A stretch of DNA of 64,000 nucleotides from Nageia nagi (Eukaryota > Pinophyta), in assembly GCA_050084985.1 (NCBI GenBank), contig JBITNC010000001.1, forward strand, positions 171,182,001 through 171,246,000, in the 5' to 3' direction. The notes beneath the pieces are model-generated. The model saw only the letters and a program-made list of their open reading frames with translations. It did not search any database and was not told where the DNA came from. Both the position numbers and the translations under genes were made by a program. Shown here piece by piece: positions 25,905 to 36,528 of the stretch (the first letter of the stretch is position 1; the number at the start of each line of letters is the position of its first letter).

Positions 25905-26090
25905 TGTTAAAAATATTATACTTTGGTGTTAGGATTATTACATCATAGGAGTCTTGTGTTTATAGGAAACTTGTGAATGTTAGTTACTACGAAGAAGATA
26001 ACTCAATTTGTTGTCCATAACCACTTGTAAGCATGTATAAACATGGATGATTGTATAATGAAACGTACTGCAATATTCTAAAATCTAATA
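25905..26090 (+). repeat. 3' LTR of element D
   Basis: Direct repeat of 17874-18041, preceded by the polypurine tract AAGGGGGG (25897-25904) and followed by tattg. Confidence 0.68.
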
Positions 26091-26095
26091 TATTG

Positions 26096-26930
26096 GTCTT
26101 TGACAACTTTATCTCTTTATATCTTGTGTATGTTTTGATATCATAAATAAAAGACACTATGCATATCTCTATAATTTCAATTTTTATTTATGTTTTTCAA
26201 GTAAAACGAAGATGGTTGTAAAGTTATTGTTGTTGGTGGTGGTGGTGCACATAGATAACATGGTGATGCATCACATATGGATGTTGTCTAATAATCTAAT
26301 ATACATAATTTATTGATCATGGTAAAAAGAATAGGTTGTACATGATTATATTTGACCTAAAGTCTAGATTTGAGTTGGAAGTATACGTGTGAGTTTTAAA
26401 GATTGATTTAACAAGGGGATTTTATTATTGTGTATTATAGATTGGACCTATTCACCATTTATTTGTTGGTAGTTCATCCTCACATATTTATACCTTGGAA
26501 TTAGATTTTATGTATAAAGGGTTCTCTTTCATCAAATTAACCTAAGAGTTGCACCTAACCTCATCCATGCCAGCATAAAACTTTTAATTGGACTCTGTAA
26601 CATGTCACCAACATGTGAGGGAGGAAAATTTTAAACCCAACTCTTTATTTTAACACTTGAGAGTTTTCACACCCACTTTCTCTCCAACTCCCATAATATA
26701 AGTTGAATCTATTTACCATATTGATTGGAAAGACTAATTTAGAAGCATCATTTTTTACCTTTATCAAAAATCATACATTTTTTGGTATTTACTTAATCAA
26801 TAAATTTCTTGCAATTGAACTACCACATAAAGATTTGAAATAATGATTAATAATATCCTCAAGCTTTTGAATTCACAAATTCTCAAGTTAACTTAAAAGA
26901 AATGAATAAAGAACACAAGATAACAATACC
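26096..26930. other. Unassigned DNA
   Basis: I recognise no gene or element. AT-rich, with a short GGTGGT run near 26235. Confidence 0.4.
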
Positions 26931-28440
26931 CAAAGTACAAGCAAACAAATCCAAATCCAAAAATCGAAACATCTAAAACAACTTATATTAACAATTTAAA
27001 TACAAATTCTTATATTAAAATTAATTTTGTAGTTAATTGCAATCGAATTCATACTCTAAGAATACTAGGATGAAATGTTCTTCTATGATCAATTTCAAAC
27101 TATTTTTAAAACTATGTCTTCTAGAATACAGAGAGTCGTCCACGTTGAAAACTGAGGTCGCACTTTTGAGTGCTTATTACACCGTACCTACATTAAGATA
27201 ATGCTCTAAGAAACCTACTTGTGCCTTGTCAATATTCAGCATGCAAAATGACATTTCCTTTCCCATGGATATGGTAAGCAATCATATCATTATATGTATA
27301 TGGGTCAAACACTCTTTTATCCCTATGATAGCAAAAGCCAACCCCTCTTTATTCATCCACGTACACACTCCTCATCAGCTCACCAACCGAAGGACCTCCC
27401 ATCACTAAATTACACCTGCAAATGCCTTTCCATGGAGGGAATCTTTGACGAAAATGCCTTCCTGCCAAGGCATTAGATTTAGACTGAAAGAGTACTTACT
27501 TTATTACATACGATAAGGACAACACACTTCAAAGACTAGAGACAAACGTAGCAAAACAAAGGAGTCCCCACTCCCCAAAAAGAGAACTTTCTTTCATGTC
27601 ATCATTATCAATATCAACCCCTAACTTTATTCAGAGATGACTTGTAATCTCCCATTACCATCTCCCTTAATAATATTCATAACCCACTTCATCATAACAT
27701 GGGGCTTTTAAATATTCAAAAAAGTAGCTTTCAAGATAATATTTACTTGTAGTCAACAAGAAAGAAAAATAGGACAATATAGGACCTTGGTTATATTAAA
27801 ACTTTTTTGGCCGACCATCACATGATTAGGGGGCCACAAACCATGGAATATATTGAAAATTATAACCACATGGACAACAATCCATTCCTTCTCAAACTGT
27901 ACAACAACATTAACGTATCAAGCCCATGAAGCATGCACCGACCTTTTTTTTCTTGTCCCCAGCATCTGATTAAACTCTCATTTAAAATGATGGGTATGTC
28001 ACAACAATATGAAGAAAGAGACCTCCTAGATTGTTTAACTCCCCCCTTGAAAGATGATGCAATTAAAATTGCACTCTACGTATGTTGTTGTTGGTATTAT
28101 GGGGGAGGATTGCTTTAAGGTGAGACATTACGATTCTTACTCAATATATTAAGGCGGTGATCCCAAGAGTGATGAACAAGTCTCTCTGGTTTTGGATTAC
28201 AATACTAATTATAAAATTAAGAGACAAATCGTTAATAGGCATGCATTACGAATTGTCGCAGGCATATGACGCCCAGTAGACGTCTTATTAAGATATAGAG
28301 AGAATTAGGATGTAGTTGGCGTGATTTGGGCTTCACTCACCACCAAACTTACGTAGATTCAAAACAATAATATGGATTTAATAGTGAACTTCCGTACACT
28401 TTAATGGGCTATTCCAACCTTGCAAAAAAAAAAAAAAAAT
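26930..28440. other. CpG-richer, low-repeat stretch ending in poly(A)
   Basis: CpG dinucleotides, rare elsewhere, occur here at roughly 10-30 per kb by eye (for example GAGTCGTCCACG near 27133 and several in 28240-28285). The sequence matches nothing else in the window. It ends in a run of about 16 A (28423-28438) exactly where a dispersed repeat begins. No open frame longer than about 60 codons or known motif is present on either strand. It could be low-copy host DNA, a young insertion, or a retroposed transcript with its tail. I cannot assign a function. Confidence 0.45.
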
Positions 28441-29010
28441 CAAAGGTTTTATATTATCTAATAGAGTAGATAATTTTCACATGCTGCTCATGCTATGTAA
28501 TTGCAATGTTTTGTAAGATTAACTCTTAAAGAAGATAAGTTAACAAGAAAGTAGGAAGGATAGAATTTTTTTTTATATATATGATACATACATTCAACGT
28601 AGGGATTGGAACTCAAGATCTGTCGGTGACGTTGCAAACATCCAAAGGTCCAACCACTACGTTGCCCTCATTGGGGCAAGGATAGAAACTATCAAGTAAC
28701 AAAACTTAAAGTTAATTACTATAATATATTATTATAATAAATTATAATAGGAAGCTTTGTAAAAACATGTTGAAATTAGAGAGATGATATTTGTTTGATT
28801 TGGTTTAGGATTCTAATCTTTTTTGACTTAAGGTTTTGGAGTAAGGAAATCAAACATTGGAGTCTTTCATGTAAAGAGATAAATTTGGAAATTTTGTTTT
28901 GATATATATGATTATTGATGAGTTAAATCTCAACTTTTTTATTCAAGTAATCCAAGAGAGAATTCTTAGGAGTGAAAATACTTTTATAAAATGGTATACT
29001 GAACAAGATT
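28441..29010. repeat. Dispersed repeat, copy 1 (interrupted by a SINE)
   Basis: The sequence aligns with 32752-33205 (shared TAATAGAGTAGATA, AACTCTTAAAGAAGATAAGT and ATTCTAATC with flanking AAGGTTT). The two copies bracket a minus-strand gypsy integrase remnant, but I see no primer-binding site or polypurine tract beside either, so I do not call them LTRs. Confidence 0.6.
28566..28677 (-). mobile_element. tRNA-derived SINE
   Basis: On the minus strand it reads 5' head, A-box-like TAGTGGTTGGA (28649-28659), about 35 bp, B-box-like GAGTTCCAATCCC (28602-28614), then an AT-rich end and an A9 tail (28566-28574). It is flanked by a perfect 10-bp direct repeat, AAGGATAGAA, at 28556-28565 and 28678-28687. 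The related repeat copy at 32752-33205 lacks this insert. Internal polymerase III boxes, A tail and target duplication together define a short SINE of about 112 bp. The parent tRNA cannot be named. Confidence 0.82.
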
Positions 29011-30305
29011 GTAGTGATTATAAGAAATATTAAGAGAATTTCTTAGCATTATTGTTGATCCTTTTATTGTTAGTAAAAATGTTATCATAGTTTTAAGGGA
29101 AATTTTGGCAATATTTGCGAGCTTGTTATTGCAAGTTACACAACTTTTACTATTTATAAACAATGACACAAATGAATAATCTATGTATGTTAAATATTGG
29201 TGAGATATGAAGTCATATGTTAGAGCTATTGACAAGATTATAAGAATGAAAAACAATGACTCTTTGATTGTATGAGAACTTGGTCATTCCTTCATATATA
29301 AAAAGGTAAACTAGCTTTGATATGCTCCCTTATATATCAAAAAATTATCAAGAGATATCGTTCCCAAGGTGCCTATCTTAGATATAGCAATACTAAGAAA
29401 TGATATAATTAAATCATTATAGGTATATAATTTATTATATTTAGTATGTGTTTTATATACTTTTATTAAAAAATATGATATTTATATAGTTTTTAAATTA
29501 TATTTTTGAAGCTAACTATTTTTTTCTTTAAATAATAAAGTTGATTCCTTTAAACCTATTGGTTTGTAGAAATTATGAAAAAAATTTAAATATCACTAAC
29601 ATGTAGTGTTCAAAGTTTAGAATTTTTTATTTTGGAATTGGTCAATTTTTGCACCATGGACTAGGCTCACATAGCTCAAAATTTCTAAGATTTAAATTTT
29701 TTTCTTGGTCAGCTAGCCAAAATTTTATAATAATGAAATGTAATATAAAATAACCATTTATAACCTAAACATTTTCTCACCCTGCCATCTAGATATTATA
29801 AATAATTTTATTTTCACCAAGTGAGTCTCCTATTATATCCTAGTGTATAAATACAAAATACGATAGCGAGCCTCAAATATCTCAAGTTCAACAAGCATGC
29901 AATTTGTAATTGTTGAATACTTGCAAAAAAAAAAGACATCTCTTGCGATAATCAACACTAATAGGAAAAAGACATCTCCATGAGTTGTTGAAGATGAGTG
30001 GAGAAAAGATATTGCACATATTTAAGGGATGAACATCTACATTAGAATAAGAGGAGTGTTTGCATATGATAACATGAGCATCTATATATGAAAAGACAAG
30101 CATCCACTTATGATATGATAAGTGTTGCATGATTGAAAGATCCTTAATACCAATTAAAGATAATTGACATCTTCTATAAATGCAACTAGCAATTACTAAA
30201 TGCTCGACATCTTTTGTAGATACTCAACATTTGCAAGTGTCTAGAAAATCTATCATAATGATTCTTATTTGAAAATCACTTTAAATTATGATTTAAAATA
30301 ATTTA
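29011..30305. other. Unassigned AT-rich DNA
   Basis: No gene is recognised. A ~30-bp motif CTTGGTCAGCTAGCCAAAATTTTATA near 29703 recurs near 62379. Between 29990 and 30240, loose repeats of GATGCTCGACATC-like and GAGCATCTA-like words occur, also seen around 62550-63600. Confidence 0.4.
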
Positions 30306-30836
30306 TTTTTGAGAGGTATCCAACAACATACCACTCACATCAATCAGGGACCTATAAACAAATTTTATGGAGTCTATAAATTGATAAAAATAAATAAGTC
30401 AAATTCTAGATCCTATTAATTTTTATAGATATTTGATTGATGTAAGTGATATATTGTTTGATAGCTCTTGAAAAGAGCTTTCCATTTAGTGGTTACACTA
30501 CCCTTTTGATAAAAGAATGACTTATTAAAAGTAAAAATTGAAGATACTCATCTTGAATTATCAATATGTGTTTCTTGAGATTTCAAGGTGAGTGTCTTTA
30601 TTTTTTATCTTTGATGAATCACTCTTTACTCATAGGGGTTCATGTGTACACTCATTCGAAAACTCTTTTTGAGAGTTATCCAATAGTATACACCATTTAC
30701 ATCAATCAAATATATTTGACAAAATTCATGGGCTCTAGAAATTGATTTATTTACTTTATGAATTTTTAAAGCCCATGAATTTTGTTACAAGTCTTTGATT
30801 GATGTAAATGATATAATGTTAGAAATGTATGAAAAG
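30306..30836. repeat. Two tandem hairpin (fold-back) units
   Basis: Two units about 360 bp apart each contain an inverted repeat: 30306-30476 and 30665-30836. Left arms carry GAGAGGTATCCAACA or GAGAGTTATCCAATA followed by ACATCAATCA. Right arms carry TTGATTGATGTAA. Unit 1 is followed by TAGTGGTTACACTACCC and unit 2 by GAGTGGTCACATAATCCC, so the flanks are also duplicated. No transposase or clear target duplication was seen. Confidence 0.65.
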
Positions 30837-31059
30837 ATATTTATAAAGAGTGGTCACATAATCCCTTCTGTGTAAGAATTGAACTGATAAAGGTTAAAAA
30901 TGCATAATCATGTACAGTAAAATGTAGATGCTCATTTGTAATAAAATTTAAATACTCAACTTGCATTCTTAGAAGATATTTTTTAAAATTTTGAAATGTC
31001 ATCATGTCCTCTCCATAATTTTGGATTATTTTCACCTTGATTTCAAATTTATTTTTGCC

Positions 31060-31890
31060 AAAATTTTATAAGTCTTTTTTGATGCTAACATCTTAGGCAT
31101 AACCCTACACTTTGATCTATATTTCATGTTCAAATGAAATTCTTTTCATAACTTTCTTATGTAAAAAAATTTAAATTATGGCATTTCCCTTCAAGAAATC
31201 CATCTCATTATTTAAGATATTTTGACATCAATTATAAAAGTTACTAAAATTATATTAAAATAAACATGTGTAAATTATTAACTAAGTTATATGACTTAAT
31301 ATCGTATGGACCATTATTTTAAGTGTACATTTAAATTATTGAAGCATGAATAAAATTAAAGCAAAGAACTTGTTCATATTTGAAGTAAGTAAAGAAGAAT
31401 ACAATCAAGGCTCAAAAATCTAATAAATTTTATCAAGGATGTGATATGATAATCCAAAGATGACTAGAGATTTAGATAAATATGATAACTTGGCCAAAGG
31501 TTGTCCTAGATGACTCTTGAAAATTTGTGTAGAATTTTTACTCTTGGGAATTGTTGTGGTATTATTTAAAGAACATTATAATACTAATAAAAATTTATTT
31601 TATTAAAAAAATTACGATAAAAATATTTCTTTTTTTATAAAATATTTTGATGATATTATTTTTTATAAATATGGAGGTGAGTTACTTCGTTTTATGGTAT
31701 ATGTGATAAACTTGCAAATAAATCATAACTCAAAATAAAGTTTATAAAATAAGATAAGAAAAAAAAAATGATATGGAATACAAAAGATATAAATTTTAAG
31801 CATAATACATTTGAAAATGAATAATGTTTATTAATTTTGGGAATGGCTTACCTTCGAGGGGGACTAGTCTAATATGTACTCAAAAAAGTG
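31060..31890. other. Unassigned AT-rich DNA
   Basis: No motif was recognised before the integrase remnant that begins near 31900 on the opposite strand. Confidence 0.4.
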
Positions 31891-31899
31891 TATGATAAC

Positions 31900-32650
31900 A
31901 TAAGGACCAAACCAATTTAATTTGAATTTATTATTTTTTTATCTTATTATATGCCTTATTATAAATAATATGTTTCTATGAGGACAATGTCTCTAATATA
32001 AAATTCTCTTTATTGAACTTTCTTATTACATGCCTTCTACAATCTATAATGATATTTCCTTAAGTGTTTAGTAGCATTAATCTAATTCTCATCAAGCTTT
32101 ACTAATTGCTAAAATATGAAAATTTTGATATCTTTATATGTGATTAATATTCCTTAAGGGAATTCTTAGTGAAGGAATTTCTAATTGTAAATTAAAGGAA
32201 TCACTACTTCCTCACCATATATTAATTCATAGGGAGCTAAACTTGTTGAAGTCTTGGTTTCTCTTTTGTAATCCCATAGTGTTGTATAAAGTTGATTTTA
32301 TTAATTATATTCATACTTATTAGTTATGTTTGTTAGAATGTTTATCAATATCTTATTTTTAGCTTGTATTTATCCATTGCCTTACAGATAGTATGGATTT
32401 CATATTCTATATTAGATGTGATATTTCTCACAAAATTACTTCATTCTCTTATTCTTAAAACTTACCTCATTATATGAAATAAAAATATAAGAATCCAAAC
32501 ATTGTGATATTGTTAGTTATGATAAAGTTAATAATAGTGTATTCTTTAGTTGAAACAAGTGAGCATGTTTCAACCCATTAGGTGAATACATTATAAATTT
32601 AATTATGAGGTTGTGTTCTTTTGAAGATGTTGGATTGGTCATGTTTACTA
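31900..32650 (-). pseudogene. pol: Ty3/gypsy integrase remnant
   Basis: Reading the minus strand from about 32650 downwards gives, in shifting frames, the integrase core end (NPYYL-stop-GNG-stop-IQA, where relatives have NPYYPQGNGQ), then YELIYGEEVVIPL (about 32225) and the C-terminal REFYIRDIVLIE (about 31995), equivalent to the common FKVGDLVL. Stops and frameshifts are frequent. Reverse transcriptase and gag are not visible upstream. The lineage cannot be set beyond gypsy; it is more diverged than the G family integrases further right. Confidence 0.72.
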
Positions 32651-32751
32651 AATCAAGCTCCTAAATGTAAAATAGCCAAGCAAATTTTATGTTTTATGAT
32701 TCTTAGATTATGTCTTAATTTTACATGTTATTGAAAAATAATATTAAAAAA

Positions 32752-33205
32752 TTGAAAAGTTTTATATTGTATAATAGAGTAGATAGTTCTCACTTGCATG
32801 CCATATTATGTAAGATAAACTCTTAAAGAAGATAAGTTAATGAGAAAGTAGTGTGGATTTTGTATTATGTGAAAATATATAAAGTAATAAAACTTAGTTA
32901 TTGATATAATATATTATTATAATATAATAAAAAGGTCATGCAAAAAGAAAATGTATGAAGAAAAGAGGTCAAGGATTAAAGAGATGGTACTTCATTAATG
33001 ATGTTTGATTTTAGATTCTAATCCTCTTTAATTAAGGTTTCAGATAAAGGAAATCAAATATTAGTCTTTTCCTTTAAATAGATTTTGAAAAAAATACCTA
33101 ATATGTATAATCTTTGAAGAGTAGTTAAATTTGAAGTTCTTTATTAAGTAATAGAAATGAGAATTCATAGAAATAAAAATACTTTGATTAAAAAATAGCC
33201 TAATT
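32752..33205. repeat. Dispersed repeat, copy 2 (empty site for the SINE)
   Basis: Aligns with 28441-29010 but reads AGAAAGTAGTGTGGATTTTG where copy 1 carries the SINE and its duplication. It is therefore a useful pre-insertion comparison. Confidence 0.6.
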
Positions 33206-33422
33206 TGTGGAAGAAATAAAAATTTATATATTTTATATTGAAGATCATTCTTGTCATATCCATCTCTAAAAGATACCCTAATAAAAAAAAAAACGTAACT
33301 CCTTTGGAACATATGCCTTTAATAATTAATAAGAAGGTAATAGAAGATCTACTATCAATTTTATTTTCTATCATTATACCAAAATCATGCTTCAAGGGAA
33401 GTTTTAAATTGCCCATAAAGAT

Positions 33423-34570
33423 TTTAGATGCCTAAATATGATTTCTTATTAATTAATAAAACATATTTATTGCATCAATGAATAATATTGTAAAAAGGGT
33501 GTAAATGCACTACAAGGTATGTAATATATGAATATTAATGTAAAATATGTAGATCTCAAGAAAAAAGGCATCTATAAAAGAATATCAAAGAAATATATTC
33601 CATATTCAAGCAAGTCTAAGGAAAACACCATAACTCAAATGATTTCTCTTTGAAAACCACCTATCAACCTTGGATTTGTTATACCCTAGTTGTGGTGATC
33701 ATTTTCCATTCTTTGTGTGAGGTCATATTCTTTAGAATTGAGGGAATCCATGCCCTTCATTAATTGCATCAAATGATGTGGGCATTATTCTTATTGCATC
33801 TAGTGAAGTGGTATTTTGACCTTAGAGAGCTCAATTATGATCCAAAGAGGGTTTTGTATTTCCAATAATGAAGTTCTTGCATCAGTTAGAGATCAGATCT
33901 AGCTTTCATTTCTTGAAATATATATTGTAGATATATTAATAAATTATTTAATTAATAAATATGCAATAATTAATTCTAATTAAATAAGACACTACCCCTT
34001 AAAATGTAAACCATAAATAATGAATTAAATAAATAAATCATTAATATATCTACAACATATATTTCAAGCAATGCAAATTAGAAACAATATCTAATTGATG
34101 CAAGAACTTCACTATTGGATAGATCGCATCAAGTACATGTGAAACAAATAGTCACACAAGCCCCATTGGATCATAATCAAAACCCCATGGTCGAAATATC
34201 ACTCCACTAGATGAAGGCAGAACAACACCTATGCCATTTGATGTAGTTAATGAAGAACATGGATGCCCTTAATTATGAAGATTCTAGCCTCATGCAAAGA
34301 ATGAATAATAATCACCACAACTAGGGCATGAAAAATCCAAGGTTGATAGGTGTTGTTCGAGTTATGGTGCTCTCCTTGGACTTGCATGCATATGGAATAT
34401 CTTTTTGGATTATTTTTATATATGCCCTTATTCTTGTGATTTGCACCTTTTACATAGATATTTGTACATTACATTATTTATGGTGCATTTATACCTTTTT
34501 TATAATATTATTCCTTGATGCAATAAATATGATTTATTAATTAATAAGAAATCATATTTAGGCATCTATG
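33423..34570. repeat. Head-out inverted pair of family G LTRs
   Basis: The left arm (about 33423-33945) is a plus-strand G LTR starting TTTAGATGCCTAAATATG, with TATAAAAG at 33573. The right arm (about 34036-34570) is its reverse complement, ending GGCATCTATG. The arms align over roughly 520 bp around a spacer of about 90 bp that includes a scrap of another LTR end (AATTAAATAAGACACTA). Single plus-strand relatives lie at 37741 and 53417. No coding DNA lies between the arms. The pair could form a large hairpin. Confidence 0.85.
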
Positions 34571-34689
34571 GTATACATTTTCATATTTGCCTCCATATTT
34601 AGCCAATATATATTTATGATTTTATTAATTAGCCAATATATAAATAATTGATAAATCATATTTAGACAATATATATTTGAATCCAGCAA

Positions 34690-34800
34690 GTGTAGGGGAG
34701 TTGGTGAGAGGGGTAGTTGAAATCTCTCGAGTTGTTCACAGGATACCCCATGTTCAAATCTCACCCCCTCACTTGCAAGTGGATATGACTAATGTATTAA
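34690..34800 (+). mobile_element. Possible tRNA-derived (SINE-like) sequence
   Basis: TGGTGAGAGGG (34702-34712) fits an A box and TGTTCAAATCTC (34751-34762) a B box, at tRNA-like spacing. A GGGG at the 5' side and CCCC just after the B box could pair as an acceptor-like stem. No target duplication or clear tail was found, although a long AT run starts about 65 bp downstream. It is not a functional tRNA gene, as arms do not fold cleanly by eye. Confidence 0.4.
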
Positions 34801-34860
34801 ATGGTAGGTGTTAATTCCCTACAAACCTTCATTATGTAAGAACATTGTCTTCTTCATACA

Positions 34861-34865
<5 letters not shown>

Positions 34866-34946
<81 letters not shown>
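34866..34946. repeat. AT microsatellite
   Basis: An uninterrupted AT run of about 80 bp, immediately left of a palindromic G LTR junction. Confidence 0.97.
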
Positions 34947-34948
<2 letters not shown>

Positions 34949-35060
34949 AAATTACACCTTCAAAGAGGAGCAAAATATAGCCACCTAAATATGATTTTAT
35001 ATTAAATAGAAATCATATTTAGGTGGCTACATTTTTCCCCTCTTTGAAGGTGTAAAGGAA
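34947..35060. repeat. Palindromic G LTR head between back-to-back polypurine tracts
   Basis: The core 34976-35031 is TATAGCCACCTAAATATG and its inverse, meeting at ATATTAAAT. Immediately left is a plus-strand polypurine tract, AAAGAGGAGCAAAA. Immediately right is the same tract inverted, TTTTTCCCCTCTTT. The body of the LTR is missing, so only the LTR start, in both orientations, remains. Confidence 0.8.
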
Positions 35061-35245
35061 AGAAATGAAATTACATTGCCAAAGATATAGAGAAAAATAT
35101 AAAATCCCATGAAGACAAAATTACCTGGAATTAAATTACATGTTCACTTCATCTTTTTTATCACATATTTGTGCAATATTTTACCCATTAAGACAAAATC
35201 CCTCAATCAGTTAGGTTCACAAAAACATAAACCATAAATAATGAA
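35061..35245 (-). repeat. Inverted leader and LTR-end scrap of family G
   Basis: On the minus strand this reads an LTR end (AATTCATTATTTATGGTTTA), then GTGAACCTAACTGATTGAGG and a leader resembling 52869-53000. It joins abruptly at about 35246 to plus-orientation 3' sequence, which marks a rearrangement breakpoint. Confidence 0.6.
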
Positions 35246-35249
35246 TTAA

Positions 35250-35575
35250 GGAAGGAGCTTCACCAAAGGTTCAAACCACTGCAAAAAGTTTAAAACTTTC
35301 AAAATTTCTTTTTCTTCTCTATTTCTTTGGACATGTAATTTCATTTATTTCCATTACACCTCCAAATAGGGGAAAAATGTAGCCACCTAAATATGATTTT
35401 TATTTTAAAATAAAAATTATATTTAGGTGGTTATGTTTCCCCCCTATTTGGAGGTGTAATGGAAAGAAATTAAATTATATGTCCAAATAAATAGATAAGA
35501 AGAATAAATTTTGAAAGTTTTAAACTTTTTGCAATGGTATGAACCTTTGATGAAGCTCCTTTCTTGCCCTTTTTT
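35250..35575. repeat. Large palindrome made of two G element 3' ends
   Basis: Two arms of about 150 bp each, the untranslated 3' region plus polypurine tract, point at each other. They meet in a 58-bp palindromic LTR head (35378-35435, centre about 35406). The left arm begins GGAAGGAGCTTCACCAAAGG and the right arm ends in its inverse. The equivalent single arms are at 43690-43827 (plus) and 54729-54870 (minus). Confidence 0.85.
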
Positions 35576-36523
35576 GGCTTGGTTTCCCCAAGGTAATTCA
35601 TTATTGAGGTAATCAAGATAAACAAAACTAGGATGTTGGCATCATTGCTGCATGATGTGGGAAAGAATGAACGTGATAACTCTTTCGAATGCTACTAGGA
35701 AGTTTGATGATCATGGGCACTTTTCTAGATCCTTTCATTAGCAACGAAGACTATTAATGTTGTTGAAGTTTTTATAGAGGAGGAATGAAGAGTGTTTCCT
35801 CTCAAGTTGTAGTTCTTGTATAATGTGAACATCATGTTTTTTGTAGATCCATATTCATTTTATACTTCCTTGGGCTACCAAATATTATTTTCACCAAGTA
35901 ATCCTTTCCAAGAACCTGGTTTTCAAAAATTGCTTGCCTTTTTACCCCCACAAGTTGATTTTCAAAAATAGGTTTCTTTTTTGAAATAATGATGTGGATG
36001 CCTTGAAAACAAAAGTATGACATCCATGTTATGAAAAACTTAAAAAAATTGAAAAAACAAATATACAATAAAGTACAAGTACCTCATCAAAATGTATCAA
36101 TATGTAGTAAGATACCAAGTTGAGCTACTAAGCATATAAGCACTTAAGATGCATGGCATTGAAAGTTTTTGGCTCTTGTTTACCATTAATGGTGGATAAT
36201 ATATAAGATATTATTCCTATTGCATAAACTACAACATATTGATCCAACCAATTTGGCTCAAACTTTCCTTTAACTTCATCATTTGTAGTTATCTTGTTGA
36301 TGTTCTCTTTGAGGACTAAGTCTCCCACTTGAAATGTTTTTGGCTTGAATTTTTTCTCATATTACCTCTTGAGTTTTGCATGATACATATTTTGATTCTC
36401 TATTGTATGGATGCTATTTTATCTAAGGCATCTAACTATTGTAACCTTGCTTACCTCTCTTCTTCATCTGAAACCTCTTCATGTAGTGAGATTTTTAATG
36501 AGGGAATCTCCAATTCAAGTGGT
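35576..36523 (-). pseudogene. pol: Family G integrase C-terminal part and 3' untranslated region
   Basis: On the minus strand from 36523, APLELEIPSLKISLHEEV begins the region after the integrase core. An A.LQ-rich helix and YHAKLKR-like part follow with stops, then FQVGDLVLKENINKIT and KGKFEPNWLDQYVVV (36128-36330), the GDLVL and GKF.PNW motifs typical of plant gypsy integrase C-termini. About 500 bp of non-coding DNA then leads to the polypurine tract at the palindrome. The coding part stops abruptly at 36523 beside an LTR (36529). Its missing front half matches the end of the copy at 43054. Confidence 0.8.
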
Positions 36524-36528
36524 GCAAC

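Larger units (their letters stand above)
17874..26090 (+). mobile_element. Element D: copia-like element with short LTRs, split by element E
   Basis: The direct repeats 17874-18041 and 25905-26090 share TGTTA-AATATTATA starts, TGTGTTTATAGGAAAC and ACAATATTCTAAAATCTAAT ends. TGGTATCAAATCC follows the first repeat as an initiator-Met-type primer-binding site, and AAGGGGGG precedes the second as a polypurine tract. Flanking 5-mers are tatag and tattg (four of five match). With element E removed, the interior is only about 1.9 kb and I recognise no gag or pol, so D is non-autonomous or heavily deleted. PBS and PPT type suggest copia, but without coding domains this remains an inference. Confidence 0.65.

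Noticed and set aside
27226-28118. Host gene exons in the CpG-richer stretch.
   Set aside because: Open frames of about 60 codons have no recognisable domain, no splice pattern I can defend and no supporting similarity.
28441-33205. The two dispersed repeats as LTRs of the element containing the minus-strand integrase.
   Set aside because: No primer-binding site or polypurine tract lies beside either copy, and integrase would sit directly next to the 5' LTR without gag or RT.
33423-34570. A DNA transposon with ~520-bp terminal inverted repeats.
   Set aside because: Each arm matches a single G LTR elsewhere (37741, 53417) with LTR ends and TATA box, and there is no transposase.
34808-35005. 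Ile-Tyr repeat protein.
   Set aside because: It is a translated AT microsatellite; the same applies to 12375-12686 on the minus strand.
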